Below, one piece after another: positions 6,872 through 15,043 of a stretch of 30,802 nt of DNA. The notes under the pieces are model-generated. The model saw nothing but the letters and a program-made list of their open reading frames with translations. It searched no databases and was not told the origin of the DNA. This stretch comes from Defluviitaleaceae bacterium (lineage in GTDB: Bacteria; Bacillota; Clostridia; Lachnospirales; WRAX01). Position 1 is the stretch's first letter; every line of letters starts with the position of its first letter. The stretch lies in assembly GCA_009787945.1 (NCBI GenBank), contig WQSI01000006.1, positions 1-30,802 of the forward strand, given 5' to 3'. Position numbers and translations under genes: made by a program.

Positions 6872-9487
6872 ATGAAGAAATACGGGATGTTTAAGAAGGC
6901 GAGCAGCCTTGTTTTGGGGCTTTTTGTGGCGATGGGGCTGGGTGTGTCTGTTCCCGCAGTGCAAACGGACGCCGCTCAACCGCAAAACTTTCTTGAAACA
7001 GTGCTTGGTGATATTAATTTCACCGAAATGGCGGATGGATTTGAATTTATAAGCGTATTTGACTTTGTTCCGTTTGAAGATGGATTTCGGTTTATACTGC
7101 GCGTGAGAGTTCCGGGAACAAATGTTGAGGTTCGTGGAATAGTGGACGAAAAGGGTAATCTCATTATCCCGATTGGTAAATACCGAACCATGTCGTTTCT
7201 TTCCACAAATGTGATATTGGTGCAAGGGTTTCATGCAGTGGCATTATATGATATGAACGGAAACAATATCTTGCCTTATCTTGAGCATGAAATGATAAGA
7301 GCTGATGGTTTGGGGAGGGGTTATTTTGCTGCCCACACAATGCACAATATTTTTATTGACGGTTTTACTGCGCTACGCTACGGCAATTGGGCTTCTCGCA
7401 CTGGTTCAAATTCGATTCCGTTTTCTTTAGAAGAATATATTCGGCTTGGAGGCGGAGGCGGCTCAGGTGTCGGCGTTCTTGACATTTACCGCACTGATAT
7501 AGTTGATGAATCGGGTCGGGTGCATATGTCATTTGGCTCGGAATATGGCATTAATGTTTCGGTTGGATATGGCGGACTTATTACAGTGCGGCGTTTTGAT
7601 TCGTCGGGCCAGCGTGTGGCGGTATACGATGTAACTGGGCGTTTGATAGTGCCTTATACCTCTGAATACTCTAGAATTCGCGCCTTTCATGACGGTGTCG
7701 CTATAGTGTTTGGGGACGAAGGTCAAGTAACACAATTTAATTGCCCTATAAGAAGGCAAGTGGGCGTACTACCCCAGGGGTTGATAAATACGCAGGGAGA
7801 TTTTATCGTTCCCATAGGCATATATGACGAGTTTCAAACATTTGAGGGTGGATTTGGTGCTGTCCGCAGCGGGAATCTTTGGGGGTTCATTGACACGCAA
7901 GGCAATGAAATTGTTGCTCCGCAGTTTGATGTTGTTCATCCTTTGCAAGATGGATACTGGGTTGTAGAGCAAGGCGGCATGACGGGCATCATGCATGGCA
8001 GCGGCAGATTCGTGCTTCCTTTGGCAAGCTATGAATTTCATTTAATTCTTGGACTCTCTCCCGATGGAAACATAATTGCAAACCGTGCAACTGGTGGTCA
8101 ATTTTTGGCAAATGCATCGGGAGATTTTGTAAGAAATGGTGTTTCCCTTCCTTTGACTGCCAACAGTGGACATAATAGCCGTTTAAATCCAATGATGTTT
8201 AGCAGGGTGCAGCCCTTTTTTGGCAGCGACAGGAGCTTGTCTTTTTTTGCAAATTCTGATGGAGTGTTGCTTACCAGCGATTCCATTCCTGGCGGGAGCC
8301 TTATCGGCATTTCAGATAGCGAGGGAAATCTATTAATATCCAGAGAACACATGCAACCATTTAGCTCGCAACATGCAACCATTTACAGTTTTGGTAACTA
8401 TCTTTTTTACAAAGACGGGGCACATCATGTGCTTAGATTTGTTCAGTCAGATTATGCAGCCTTGACAGCAACTGGGTCGCCAAACACAGCTGTTTCAACA
8501 CCCAACCTATTCACCGCGTCATCATGGGCGGTGGATGGCATAACCCAAGCTCACACCCGCGGCTTAATCCCTGCCAATCTACAAACCAACTTCACAGCCA
8601 ACGCCACAAGAGGGGAATTTGCCGCCCTAGCTGTTGCCCTTTATGAAACTGTAACAGGCAGAGAAATAACCGAACGCGCCACATTCAATGATACCAACGA
8701 CATAAATGTGCAGAAAATGGGCGGTTTAGGAGTAGTAGGCGGTGTTGGTGATGGAAATTTCAACCCCAACGGCACAATCACGCGCCAAGAGGCGGCGGTT
8801 ATGCTTGCAAGGCTCATTGCTCAAATAGACCAGCCCCTGCCAATTGTAGCCCCGACCTTTGCGGATAATGCCCAAATAGCAAGCTGGGCAACCGAGGCCG
8901 TAGGGCAGATACAGGGGGCGGACATCATGGGCGGTGTTGGCAATAACCAATTTAACCCAACAGGAAATTTTACTCGTGAGCAGTCAATTATAACCATGTT
9001 AAGGCTGTTGCCTGATGATAGTTTGTTCACAGGATTGCCGCGCCTTACCAATCAACGCATAACGCCCGAGGAGCTTGATTTATGGATTGAAGCGTATAAT
9101 TACCTTGGCGGCATAAATGAATTTGAACAAGAAGTGCTTCGCCTTACCAACATCGAACGTGCAAACTATGGACTTAACCCTCTCGTGATGAACGAAACCC
9201 TTGCAATGGCGGCTCGGTTTAAATCGCAAGAAATGGCTAATTTAGGTTATATTGCCCACGAAAGTCCAGTATATGGCAATCCCTGGGTGATTTCTGATGA
9301 GGTTTTTGGAATGGGCTTATTTGGAGGGGCTATGGCTGAAAATTTATCTGCGGGTCAGACTTCGCCAGCGGAAGCGGTGAGGGATTGGATGAGTTCGCCA
9401 GGGCATAGAGGTGCAATTCTAACTGCAAGCTATTCGGAAATTGGTGTTGGTTTCTATGGCAATAGATGGACGCAAAAATTCAGGTAA
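6872..9487 (+). CDS. Secreted WG-repeat, S-layer-homology and CAP domain protein
   Basis: 871 aa and exported: MKKYGMFKKASSLVLGLF opens a signal peptide ending near the Ala residues at 34-35. Residues about 70-450 carry degenerate WG/KWG-type repeats (GIVDEKGNLIIPIGKY, GLINTQGDFIVPIGIYDEF, WGFIDTQGNEIVAPQFD). Residues about 545-670 hold two SLH modules (ATRGEFAALAVALYE; NPNGTITRQEAAVMLARL; FNPTGNFTREQSIITMLRL), which bind secondary cell wall polysaccharide. Residues about 750-868 form a CAP/SCP domain (LRLTNIERANYGLNPL, AHESP, MAENLSAG, SSPGHRGAIL, IGVGFYG). The ATG at 6872 is chosen over GTG 6863, which is part of AAAGGAG. Its role at the surface is unknown. Confidence 0.88.
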   Translation: MKKYGMFKKASSLVLGLFVAMGLGVSVPAVQTDAAQPQNFLETVLGDINFTEMADGFEFISVFDFVPFEDGFRFILRVRVPGTNVEVRGIVDEKGNLIIPIGKYRTMSFLSTNVILVQGFHAVALYDMNGNNILPYLEHEMIRADGLGRGYFAAHTMHNIFIDGFTALRYGNWASRTGSNSIPFSLEEYIRLGGGGGSGVGVLDIYRTDIVDESGRVHMSFGSEYGINVSVGYGGLITVRRFDSSGQRVAVYDVTGRLIVPYTSEYSRIRAFHDGVAIVFGDEGQVTQFNCPIRRQVGVLPQGLINTQGDFIVPIGIYDEFQTFEGGFGAVRSGNLWGFIDTQGNEIVAPQFDVVHPLQDGYWVVEQGGMTGIMHGSGRFVLPLASYEFHLILGLSPDGNIIANRATGGQFLANASGDFVRNGVSLPLTANSGHNSRLNPMMFSRVQPFFGSDRSLSFFANSDGVLLTSDSIPGGSLIGISDSEGNLLISREHMQPFSSQHATIYSFGNYLFYKDGAHHVLRFVQSDYAALTATGSPNTAVSTPNLFTASSWAVDGITQAHTRGLIPANLQTNFTANATRGEFAALAVALYETVTGREITERATFNDTNDINVQKMGGLGVVGGVGDGNFNPNGTITRQEAAVMLARLIAQIDQPLPIVAPTFADNAQIASWATEAVGQIQGADIMGGVGNNQFNPTGNFTREQSIITMLRLLPDDSLFTGLPRLTNQRITPEELDLWIEAYNYLGGINEFEQEVLRLTNIERANYGLNPLVMNETLAMAARFKSQEMANLGYIAHESPVYGNPWVISDEVFGMGLFGGAMAENLSAGQTSPAEAVRDWMSSPGHRGAILTASYSEIGVGFYGNRWTQKFR

Positions 9488-9525
9488 AATGCGGTTGGCA
9501 TTTGGCAAACCCAGTGCAAAAATAA

Positions 9526-9572
9526 TAGCAACAGGGCATTTAATGATTTTTAAATGCCCTGTTGCTAATTTT
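9526..9572 (+). terminator. Strong terminator after the WG/SLH/CAP gene
   Basis: A perfect 17-bp stem, TAGCAACAGGGCATTTA (9526-9542) with its complement at 9551-9567 and an 8-nt loop, followed by ATTTTAT. The last bases of the stem double as the -35 box of the next promoter. Confidence 0.9.
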
Positions 9573-9590
9573 ATAATTGTGTGATATAAT
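9562..9590 (+). promoter_or_regulatory. Sigma-A promoter of the DEAD-box helicase gene
   Basis: TTGCTA (9562-9567) and TATAAT (9585-9590) have a 17-bp spacer. The -35 box lies within the right arm of the preceding terminator hairpin. Confidence 0.7.
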
Positions 9591-9625
9591 TAGGAAAAAG
9601 CAATTTTACGAAAAGAGGATTATGA

Positions 9626-11326
9626 ATGTCAGAGGACAAAAACGTGAATTTAGCGTCAGAAAATACAGAAGAAACGGTATTTGCAGACCTTAATATATCA
9701 AGTGAGATTATGCGGGCAGTGGATGATATGGGCTTTAAAACCCCTAGCCATATTCAGGCTAAGGGCATCCCTGCTGTTTTAAGCGGCAGAGATGTGATTG
9801 GTCATTCCCAAACAGGAACGGGGAAAACAGCCGCCTTTGGCATACCTGCCATTGAAAAAATTGACCCCGAGCTAAAAGGCAAGACCCAGGTTTTGATTAT
9901 GTGTCCCACCCGCGAGCTTGCCCAGCAGGTTGCCGCCCAAATGCGCAATTTCAGCAAATATAAGCAGGGGACAGGCATTGTTTGCGTGTATGGCGGGCAG
10001 AGTATTGAGTTACAGATAAACGCCCTAAAGCGCAGCCCAGAGGTGGTAATTGGCACACCTGGGCGCATTATGGACCATTTGCGCAGGCGCACCCTAAAGC
10101 TTGCTAATTTGCAGATGATTATTTTAGATGAAGCTGATGAGATGCTAAACATGGGCTTTCGTGATGATATTGAAACGGTGCTGAAGGAGGTGCCAAGCGA
10201 GAGGCAAACCCTGCTGTTTTCTGCCACCATGTCCCCTGAGATTATGGCGATAACCAAAAATTATCAAAAAGACCCTGTGATTATTAAGGTTGTGAGAAAA
10301 GAGCTTGTCCTTCCTAATATTAAGCAGTTTTTATACGACATCCCCCGCGGCACAAAAATGGAAGTTCTTTGCCGTCTTATTGATTATTACAACCCAAAGC
10401 GCAGCATGATTTTTTGTAATACCAAAAAAATGGTGGAGGAGCTGTCAGAAAAGCTGCGCAACCGCGGGTATTTCGCAGAAACCCTCCATGGGGATATGAA
10501 GCAATTTGCTAGAAATGCCGTCATGGAAAGCTTTAAGAAGGGCCGCATTGACATGCTTATTGCTACAGACGTTGCCGCCCGTGGGCTTGATATTGACCAT
10601 GTGGAATATGTTATAAATTACGACCTGCCTCAAGATATGGAATTTTATGTTCATAGAATTGGGCGTACAGGGCGGGCTGGACGCTCTGGCACATCCCTAA
10701 CCCTTATCACAGGCAACAAAGAATTTGCCCAAGTGCGGGATTTAGAGCGGTTTACCAAGCAAAAGTTAGAGCTTGCCCCAATCCCCACATTGGCAGAGGT
10801 GGAAGGGGCGAGAGCCGCCCGTATTGCCCTTGATATTGAGCAGACTATCGAAAATGGGCTGCTTGAAAAGCATAAAGGCATTGTGGCAAGCCTTATGGAA
10901 AAAGAAATTAACCCAGAGGACATTGCCGCAGGTGTTCTCAAAATGCTTTTTGCTAGTGATGTGGAATATATCGCTGGCGGCGAGGACAGCATCAAAAAAG
11001 AAGAGGTGCGCATTTGGCGCAGCCGCCAAAAGCATAAGTCGGGGGACAAAGGCGGGGTTTTTGTTAACCCTCGCGGACCTCGCGTGCGCTTGATGTTTAA
11101 TGTAGGTAAAAAAGACAGGGTTGCCGCTGGCAACTTTGTTGGGGCAATTGCTGGGGAAACTGGCTTGCCTGGCAAAAACATCCGCAGCATTGAAATTTTT
11201 GAAAGCTATTCATTTGTGGAAGTGCCTAAGGACATGGCAGATATTATCATATCAAAGCTTACTGGCTTGAAGATGAAGGGCAAGCGTCTAAAGGTGGAGA
11301 AAGTGAAGATGGACATAAAGAAGTAG
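9626..11326 (+). CDS. DEAD-box RNA helicase with DbpA-type RNA-binding domain (DeaD/CshA family)
   Basis: 566-aa ATP-dependent RNA helicase. Ordered motifs: Q motif region with TPSHIQAKGIP, Walker A SQTGTGKT (61-68), PTRELAQQ, GTPGR, DEAD (168-171), LFSATM, then helicase domain 2 with ATDVAARGLDIDHV and HRIGRTGRAGRSG. The last ~80 residues (RLMFNVGKKDRVAAGNFVGA onward) match a DbpA-like RNA-recognition domain, as in proteins acting on rRNA or cold-shock mRNAs. AGAGG lies 8 nt before the ATG. The gene's 3' end overlaps a convergent membrane-protein gene by 68 bp. Expected roles are ribosome assembly and RNA turnover. Confidence 0.95.
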   Translation: MSEDKNVNLASENTEETVFADLNISSEIMRAVDDMGFKTPSHIQAKGIPAVLSGRDVIGHSQTGTGKTAAFGIPAIEKIDPELKGKTQVLIMCPTRELAQQVAAQMRNFSKYKQGTGIVCVYGGQSIELQINALKRSPEVVIGTPGRIMDHLRRRTLKLANLQMIILDEADEMLNMGFRDDIETVLKEVPSERQTLLFSATMSPEIMAITKNYQKDPVIIKVVRKELVLPNIKQFLYDIPRGTKMEVLCRLIDYYNPKRSMIFCNTKKMVEELSEKLRNRGYFAETLHGDMKQFARNAVMESFKKGRIDMLIATDVAARGLDIDHVEYVINYDLPQDMEFYVHRIGRTGRAGRSGTSLTLITGNKEFAQVRDLERFTKQKLELAPIPTLAEVEGARAARIALDIEQTIENGLLEKHKGIVASLMEKEINPEDIAAGVLKMLFASDVEYIAGGEDSIKKEEVRIWRSRQKHKSGDKGGVFVNPRGPRVRLMFNVGKKDRVAAGNFVGAIAGETGLPGKNIRSIEIFESYSFVEVPKDMADIIISKLTGLKMKGKRLKVEKVKMDIKK

Positions 11327-11900
11327 GTTTTTTGCGGGCAAATTTCGTGCCGCTTAAAGCGAGGCAAATTTGGGCAGGGGCATAAAATAGCCAGATGGCA
11401 TCCACGGCAAACTCCCCTAAGGCGTGATTAGCTATAAAGCCCATGCCTACCAAGTTAAAGATTGCCACAAAAACATCACAAATCACAAATAGACCCATAC
11501 CCGCCACAACAAGGACATTGTTTGGGGCGGGATATTTTTTTGTTGCCAGCGTGCGGATTGCGGTTGTGAGGGATATTACAAACAAACCTGCATAAAGGGA
11601 AGAAACCACCAAAAGAGGTTCACCTGTGAGTATGAGCAAAGTTATAGGCAAGGGCAGAGCAAGGGGGAAAAACCTCCAAACCCTGTTGCCGCCATAGCGG
11701 AAGGCATAAAACACATGGGCGAAGCAAAAAACAGCAACGCCAACAGGATAATTAAACAGGATGGTCAAAAAGAAGTCCGCCCCCACAGTGAAAGCCATGG
11801 CGAGAACCAACAGCAACCAATCCCGCTCATTCAGCCAGCGGCTTTTATGGCTTAAAGCCAATAAAAAACAAATGACCACCAAAGTAAATTTGATTTCCAA
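11259..11900 (-). CDS. YhhN/TMEM86-like membrane protein (lysoplasmalogenase family)
   Basis: 213-aa integral membrane protein with about seven to eight hydrophobic segments. The pattern FTVGADFFLTI...VAVFCFAHVFYAFRY and the later GLFVICDVFVAIFNL matches the YhhN family, with conserved acidic residues inside membrane helices; characterised relatives hydrolyse the vinyl-ether bond of lysoplasmalogens. The start is TTG at 11900 behind GGGGGTGA. The last ~20 residues, rich in Ser and Pro, are encoded antisense to the end of the helicase gene and look unselected, so the functional protein probably ends near GTKFARKK. The substrate is inferred from the family only. Confidence 0.75.
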   Translation of the reverse strand: MEIKFTLVVICFLLALSHKSRWLNERDWLLLVLAMAFTVGADFFLTILFNYPVGVAVFCFAHVFYAFRYGGNRVWRFFPLALPLPITLLILTGEPLLVVSSLYAGLFVISLTTAIRTLATKKYPAPNNVLVVAGMGLFVICDVFVAIFNLVGMGFIANHALGEFAVDAIWLFYAPAQICLALSGTKFARKKPTSLCPSSLSPPLDACPSSSSQ

Positions 11901-11918
11901 AGCATCACCCCCACTTCT

Positions 11919-11949
11919 ATAAAAAAGGCATGACCCAATGTCATGCCTT
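11919..11949 (-). terminator. Rho-independent terminator of secG
   Basis: A 10-bp stem AAGGCATGAC/GTCATGCCTT (11925-11934, 11940-11949) with a 5-nt loop; read on the minus strand it is followed by TTTTTT. It lies between secG and the YhhN-like gene. Confidence 0.85.
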
Positions 11950-11998
11950 ATATTTTGTATTATATGCTTGTATCGTCACAAATATTACAGAACGCGTT

Positions 11999-12250
11999 CT
12001 ACACCAAAAACCCAACAACCAAAGACATTACCATGAAAACGGCAGCTAAAACCTTAGTCATCCTTGCCAACTTGCCTTCTCTGGTGCGGCCTTTGTTTTT
12101 CTCAAAGTGGGTTGGCCCTTCTCCGCCGCCAGACATGTTGCTTGCGCCAGAAAAGCCTGCATCACGCTTCTTTTGCATCAAAATAACCGTTACCAAAGCG
12201 ACACAAACCAATCCCAAGATAGCCGTCAAAGTTATATAAATTGGACTCAT
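11999..12250 (-). CDS. secG: Preprotein translocase subunit SecG
   Basis: 83-aa membrane subunit that assists SecYEG-SecA protein export. Two hydrophobic helices (about residues 5-25 and 62-82) flank a loop that contains the family-specific VILMQKKRDAGFSGASNMSG, with the central conserved Gln and Gly residues. AGGAGG lies upstream of the ATG at 12250. The family size is about 75-85 aa, as here. The gene has its own promoter and terminator, so it is monocistronic, unlike in many Bacillota where secG precedes rnr and smpB. Confidence 0.93.
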   Translation of the reverse strand: MSPIYITLTAILGLVCVALVTVILMQKKRDAGFSGASNMSGGGEGPTHFEKNKGRTREGKLARMTKVLAAVFMVMSLVVGFLV

Positions 12251-12289
12251 CCTTCATCCTCCTTAAATTTAAATTTAACTAACCCAGAC

Positions 12290-12318
12290 ATTATAGCACA
12301 ACCCCAAAATAAATGCAA
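12290..12318 (-). promoter_or_regulatory. Sigma-A promoter of secG
   Basis: On the minus strand, TTGCAT (12318-12313) and TATAAT (12295-12290) are separated by 17 bp. It lies about 40 nt before the secG start. Confidence 0.8.
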
Positions 12319-12374
12319 GACTTTTTTGAATTTTTTATCTTATTACATTTTGTGTCAATCACGTGGCAGGCTCT

Positions 12375-12430
12375 GATGACATGTTTGGAGGGTTTGCCTA
12401 CGGTCTGAAATGAATAGCCATTCATTTTTT
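12375..12430. repeat. Degenerate end of the composite palindromic repeat plus hairpin
   Basis: GATGAC followed by GTTTGGAGGGTTTGCCTACG and GTCTG nearly matches the segment right of the repeat at 18609-18713. It is followed by an 8-bp hairpin AAATGAAT/ATTCATTT (12408-12415, 12420-12427) with a T-tract. The 100-bp palindrome itself is missing, so this looks like a remnant. Confidence 0.55.
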
Positions 12431-12697
12431 GCATTTTGATGTAAAAAGATGCTTGTTTTGTGGGGTTTCCACTTCTAAGTGTGAATAACTTTGTGGATTA
12501 CTTTGGATTTATGACACAGGTGAAAACCGCATAAACACAGGGTTTGCGTAAACAATGGCGTAAAATCAACCTTTGCGGGGCGCGGTTTTCCACACACTTT
12601 TCCACTAACTTTCAGGACCCTTATTTTAAGAGGGTTTGGAACTATTTTCCTAGTTATTTAATAGGATAATTAAAGATTTTAATTGGAGAGATGAAAA
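12431..12697. other. Intergenic region with DnaA-box-like motifs
   Basis: No gene is seen. Four 9-mers resemble the DnaA box TTATCCACA or its complement: TGTGAATAA (12480-12488) and TGTGGATTA (12492-12500), each with one mismatch on the reverse orientation, and TTTTCCACA (12586-12594, one mismatch) and TTTTCCACT (12598-12606, two mismatches) forward. The two pairs face each other. No dnaA, dnaN or gidA-type neighbours are present. Confidence 0.35.
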
Positions 12698-13108
12698 ATG
12701 ACACAAGATTTTGGTGGCAGACCTTTTGTGGTTGATATTGAAAAGGCAACTGTTGCAAACGATACATTTCGCACGGCAATTTGGAGCGGAAGCCATTTGC
12801 AGGTTACAGTGATGAGTGTTGAGCCAGGGGATGATTTGGGCTTGGAGCAACATAATGGGATAGACCAATTTTTGCGGGTTGAGCAGGGCAAGGGCATGGT
12901 GCAGATGGGAGAGCATAAAGACGACCTTAGCTTTGTGCAGCCCATTTTTGAAAATTCTGCCGTTTTTGTGCCTGCTAATATTTGGCATAATATCACAAAC
13001 ACAGGGCGCGTTTCTCTTAAACTTTACTCTGTTTACGCACCGCCTGACCATCCTTTTGGCACTATTCACCCCACTAAGGAAATTGCGGAGAAGTCGGAAA
13101 ATCATTAA
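12698..13108 (+). CDS. Cupin domain-containing protein
   Basis: 136-aa single-domain cupin. The beta-barrel motifs are visible: motif 1 reads GLEQHNGIDQFLRVEQGKG (around residues 48-66) and motif 2 AVFVPANIWHNITN (around 88-101). Motif 1 retains one His plus Asp/Gln where the classic HxH is expected, so metal binding may differ from textbook cupins. The whole-length pattern, from RPFVVDIEKAT to YAPPDHPFGTIHPTK, matches a common small cupin family of Bacillota and Bacteroidota with unknown substrate. GGAGAG precedes the ATG. It lies 46 nt upstream of ispD, which appears to have its own promoter. Confidence 0.88.
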   Translation: MTQDFGGRPFVVDIEKATVANDTFRTAIWSGSHLQVTVMSVEPGDDLGLEQHNGIDQFLRVEQGKGMVQMGEHKDDLSFVQPIFENSAVFVPANIWHNITNTGRVSLKLYSVYAPPDHPFGTIHPTKEIAEKSENH

Positions 13109-13119
13109 TAATATTTGGC

Positions 13120-13148
13120 TTGCAAAACCGTGGGGACTGTGGTAAAAT
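13120..13148 (+). promoter_or_regulatory. Promoter of ispD placed for a leaderless transcript
   Basis: TTGCAA (13120-13125) and TAAAAT (13143-13148) have a 17-bp spacer. The A of the ispD ATG is the seventh base after the -10 box, the usual position of +1. Confidence 0.6.
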
Positions 13149-13154
13149 GGGTGT

Positions 13155-13829
13155 ATGTATAAAAACTTAACATGTGCTGTTATTGTGGTGGCTGGAGGGA
13201 AAGGCACTCGCTTTGGCGGGGATTTGCCCAAGCAGTTTTTGAAGCTTGGCAACAAAACCGTTATCGAGCATAGCCTGGCAACCTTTGAAGCCAGCCCTTT
13301 TATAGACCAAATAATAATTGTAGCGTCATCTGAATTTTGGGGGTTTTGTGAAAGCTTGGGTTTATCCAAGCTTTCCAAAATTGCAGACAGCGGGGAAACC
13401 CGCCAGCAGTCTGTGGCAAAGGGGCTTTCCTTTGTGGATGGCGGGCTTGTTCTTATCCACGATGCCGCCAGACCCTTTGTTGATGACGACAAAATCCAAA
13501 CCCTATTGGCATCGGCTTACGAAGGCGGCGGGGCAACTTTAGCGACTCCTGTTACAGACACCCTTAAAATTGCCGACACAAATATGTGTGTGGACAAAAC
13601 CCTCCCCCGTGAAAGCATTTTTGCGGTGCAAACCCCCCAGGCTTTTCAGTTGGAAGTAATTAAAAAAGCCCATGAACATGGATATGCAGACGCTTATGAT
13701 GATTGTCAGCTGGTGGAGCTTTTGGGCATTAAGCCCCGCCTTGTAAGGGGCAGCCCGCAAAACATTAAAATCACCCACCCTATGGATTTAGAGATTGCCC
13801 AATTGATTTTGGCAAAAAGGAGCAAATGA
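13155..13829 (+). CDS. ispD: 2-C-methyl-D-erythritol 4-phosphate cytidylyltransferase IspD
   Basis: 224-aa enzyme of the MEP isoprenoid pathway: MEP + CTP gives CDP-ME + PPi. The N-terminal nucleotide-binding loop is VAGGKGTRFGGDLPKQFL; the later HDAARPFV, TPVTDTLK and QTPQAF blocks and the C-terminal DDCQLVE are all family hallmarks. The length is normal. No Shine-Dalgarno is present before the ATG, and that ATG coincides with the predicted transcription start, so a leaderless mRNA is suspected. The next gene starts 1 nt after its stop and takes its ribosome binding site from within ispD. ispF is not adjacent. Confidence 0.96.
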   Translation: MYKNLTCAVIVVAGGKGTRFGGDLPKQFLKLGNKTVIEHSLATFEASPFIDQIIIVASSEFWGFCESLGLSKLSKIADSGETRQQSVAKGLSFVDGGLVLIHDAARPFVDDDKIQTLLASAYEGGGATLATPVTDTLKIADTNMCVDKTLPRESIFAVQTPQAFQLEVIKKAHEHGYADAYDDCQLVELLGIKPRLVRGSPQNIKITHPMDLEIAQLILAKRSK

Positions 13830-13830
13830 G

Positions 13831-14997
13831 ATGAGTGAGAGAAAAATAAGCTCGAAAATTACCGCGGTTTTTATCGGCATTGTGGTTTTGGTTGTGGTTT
13901 TTACCGCTGTTGCCACTCTGCTGTTATTTTTGGCAGAGGCTTCTGTGATGACGTTGTTATCAGTTTCAGGGGGCGGCTTGGTTTTGGTGTTTATCATTAT
14001 TGCTCTTGGTAACTCCCTTAACCAATCTATTGCAAAGCCCATTAAAGAGCTTGCAGAGGGCATTACCACATACAAGGGCAATGACGAGGTTGGTAAAATT
14101 GCAGAGCAGATGCGCCACACCCAAAACGGCTTGAACAAATTAAAGGAATTTCTTGCTAAAGTGGAATTAAACGCAAGCCGTGGCGACCTTGCCACCGTGA
14201 CCCCGAGAGGCGAGTTTAGCGGCATTTATTTAGATATTGCAGAAGGTGCAAACCGCGCCATACAATCTGTTATTGATGATATTGACAAAATTGCGGGGTT
14301 AATTAGCAAATTGGCAGATGGTCAGTTTGCCATGGCAATGACCACAAAAATGCGCGGGCCATTGTCGCGCCCCTTAGAGAATTTGACCAAAACCATGCAA
14401 TCTCTTTGTTCTGATGCTAACCGAATGGCGGCGGGGGCCCTTGAGAGCCATCAGCAAAACCTTATGCCTGCCGACCGATATAGAGGACAATGGCACGAGC
14501 TTGCAAAAAACTTTAATGAGATACGAACCGCCACTTCCCGATATTTAGAGCAAGCCACCGATGCCATGGTAGATTTTGGCAAAGGCAACCTAAACGCCCA
14601 TTTGAAGGTGGATGTGTCTTTAAGGCAATTTGATAAGTACACCTCGGCGTTTAACAATTCTGTTGCCCAGGTTTCCCGTAATGTGGACACCATTAGAAAG
14701 GCTGTTGAAGATAAGGGGTCGGGCAGAAATGTGTCAGGGGATTTTCCTGGGGATTTCTCCAAGATACGAATTGCCCTTGAAACCGCCCAAGTTCCTACGC
14801 CCCAAACATGGCCGCCACCAAGACCTGCCCGCACAGCCGCGGGTGTGACATCTGCCACAACAGCAGCCAAGAGAGATGCCAAGCCCCGCCAATCTATAGA
14901 TTACCGCCAAATGTCAGGGGCGTATAAAGCCCCTGTTACGGGCAACGCAGGCAGCCGCGCTAAAGATTATTTAAAGTCTGATTTTGGTAAGTATTAG
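13831..14997 (+). CDS. Membrane protein with HAMP-like repeats, no MCP signalling domain
   Basis: 388 aa. Two adjacent hydrophobic helices (about residues 9-35 and 38-64) leave almost no extracellular part. The cytoplasmic region begins with a HAMP-like SIAKPIKELAEGITTYKGND and continues with repeated HAMP-type units, recognisable by SRGDLATV, LADGQFAMAM, and FGKGNLNAHL, ending in GDFPGDFSKIRIALETA. In chemoreceptors such arrays lead into the signalling tip; here the chain instead ends in a Pro/Ala-rich linker and a short basic tail. AAGGAG inside the end of ispD serves as its ribosome binding site (1-nt gap), so it is co-translated with ispD. The role is unknown; a truncated receptor or an adaptor is possible. 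Confidence 0.7.
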   Translation: MSERKISSKITAVFIGIVVLVVVFTAVATLLLFLAEASVMTLLSVSGGGLVLVFIIIALGNSLNQSIAKPIKELAEGITTYKGNDEVGKIAEQMRHTQNGLNKLKEFLAKVELNASRGDLATVTPRGEFSGIYLDIAEGANRAIQSVIDDIDKIAGLISKLADGQFAMAMTTKMRGPLSRPLENLTKTMQSLCSDANRMAAGALESHQQNLMPADRYRGQWHELAKNFNEIRTATSRYLEQATDAMVDFGKGNLNAHLKVDVSLRQFDKYTSAFNNSVAQVSRNVDTIRKAVEDKGSGRNVSGDFPGDFSKIRIALETAQVPTPQTWPPPRPARTAAGVTSATTAAKRDAKPRQSIDYRQMSGAYKAPVTGNAGSRAKDYLKSDFGKY

Positions 14998-15010
14998 CTG
15001 ATGCAAATAA

Positions 15011-15037
15011 AAAAAGGGGGGGCATTGCGCCCCCCTT
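15011..15037 (-). terminator. Terminator of ribU, possibly bidirectional
   Basis: AAGGGGGG pairs with CCCCCCTT around a short loop (15014-15021, 15030-15037). On the minus strand it runs into TTTTTTTATTT, a strong U-tract ending ribU. It lies shortly after the stop of the plus-strand HAMP gene and may end that too. Confidence 0.8.
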
Positions 15038-15043
15038 ACCTAT

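Noticed and set aside
10651..11190. 179-aa minus-strand reading frame
   Set aside because: Antisense to the helicase gene; Ser/Arg/Pro-biased composition typical of a shadow frame.
12608..12640. Terminator-like CCCT...AGGG before the cupin gene
   Set aside because: Only four base pairs and no U-tract.
12650..13492. 280-aa minus-strand reading frame
   Set aside because: It lies antisense to the cupin and ispD genes, both of which have strong family motifs; the minus-strand translation has no recognisable domain.
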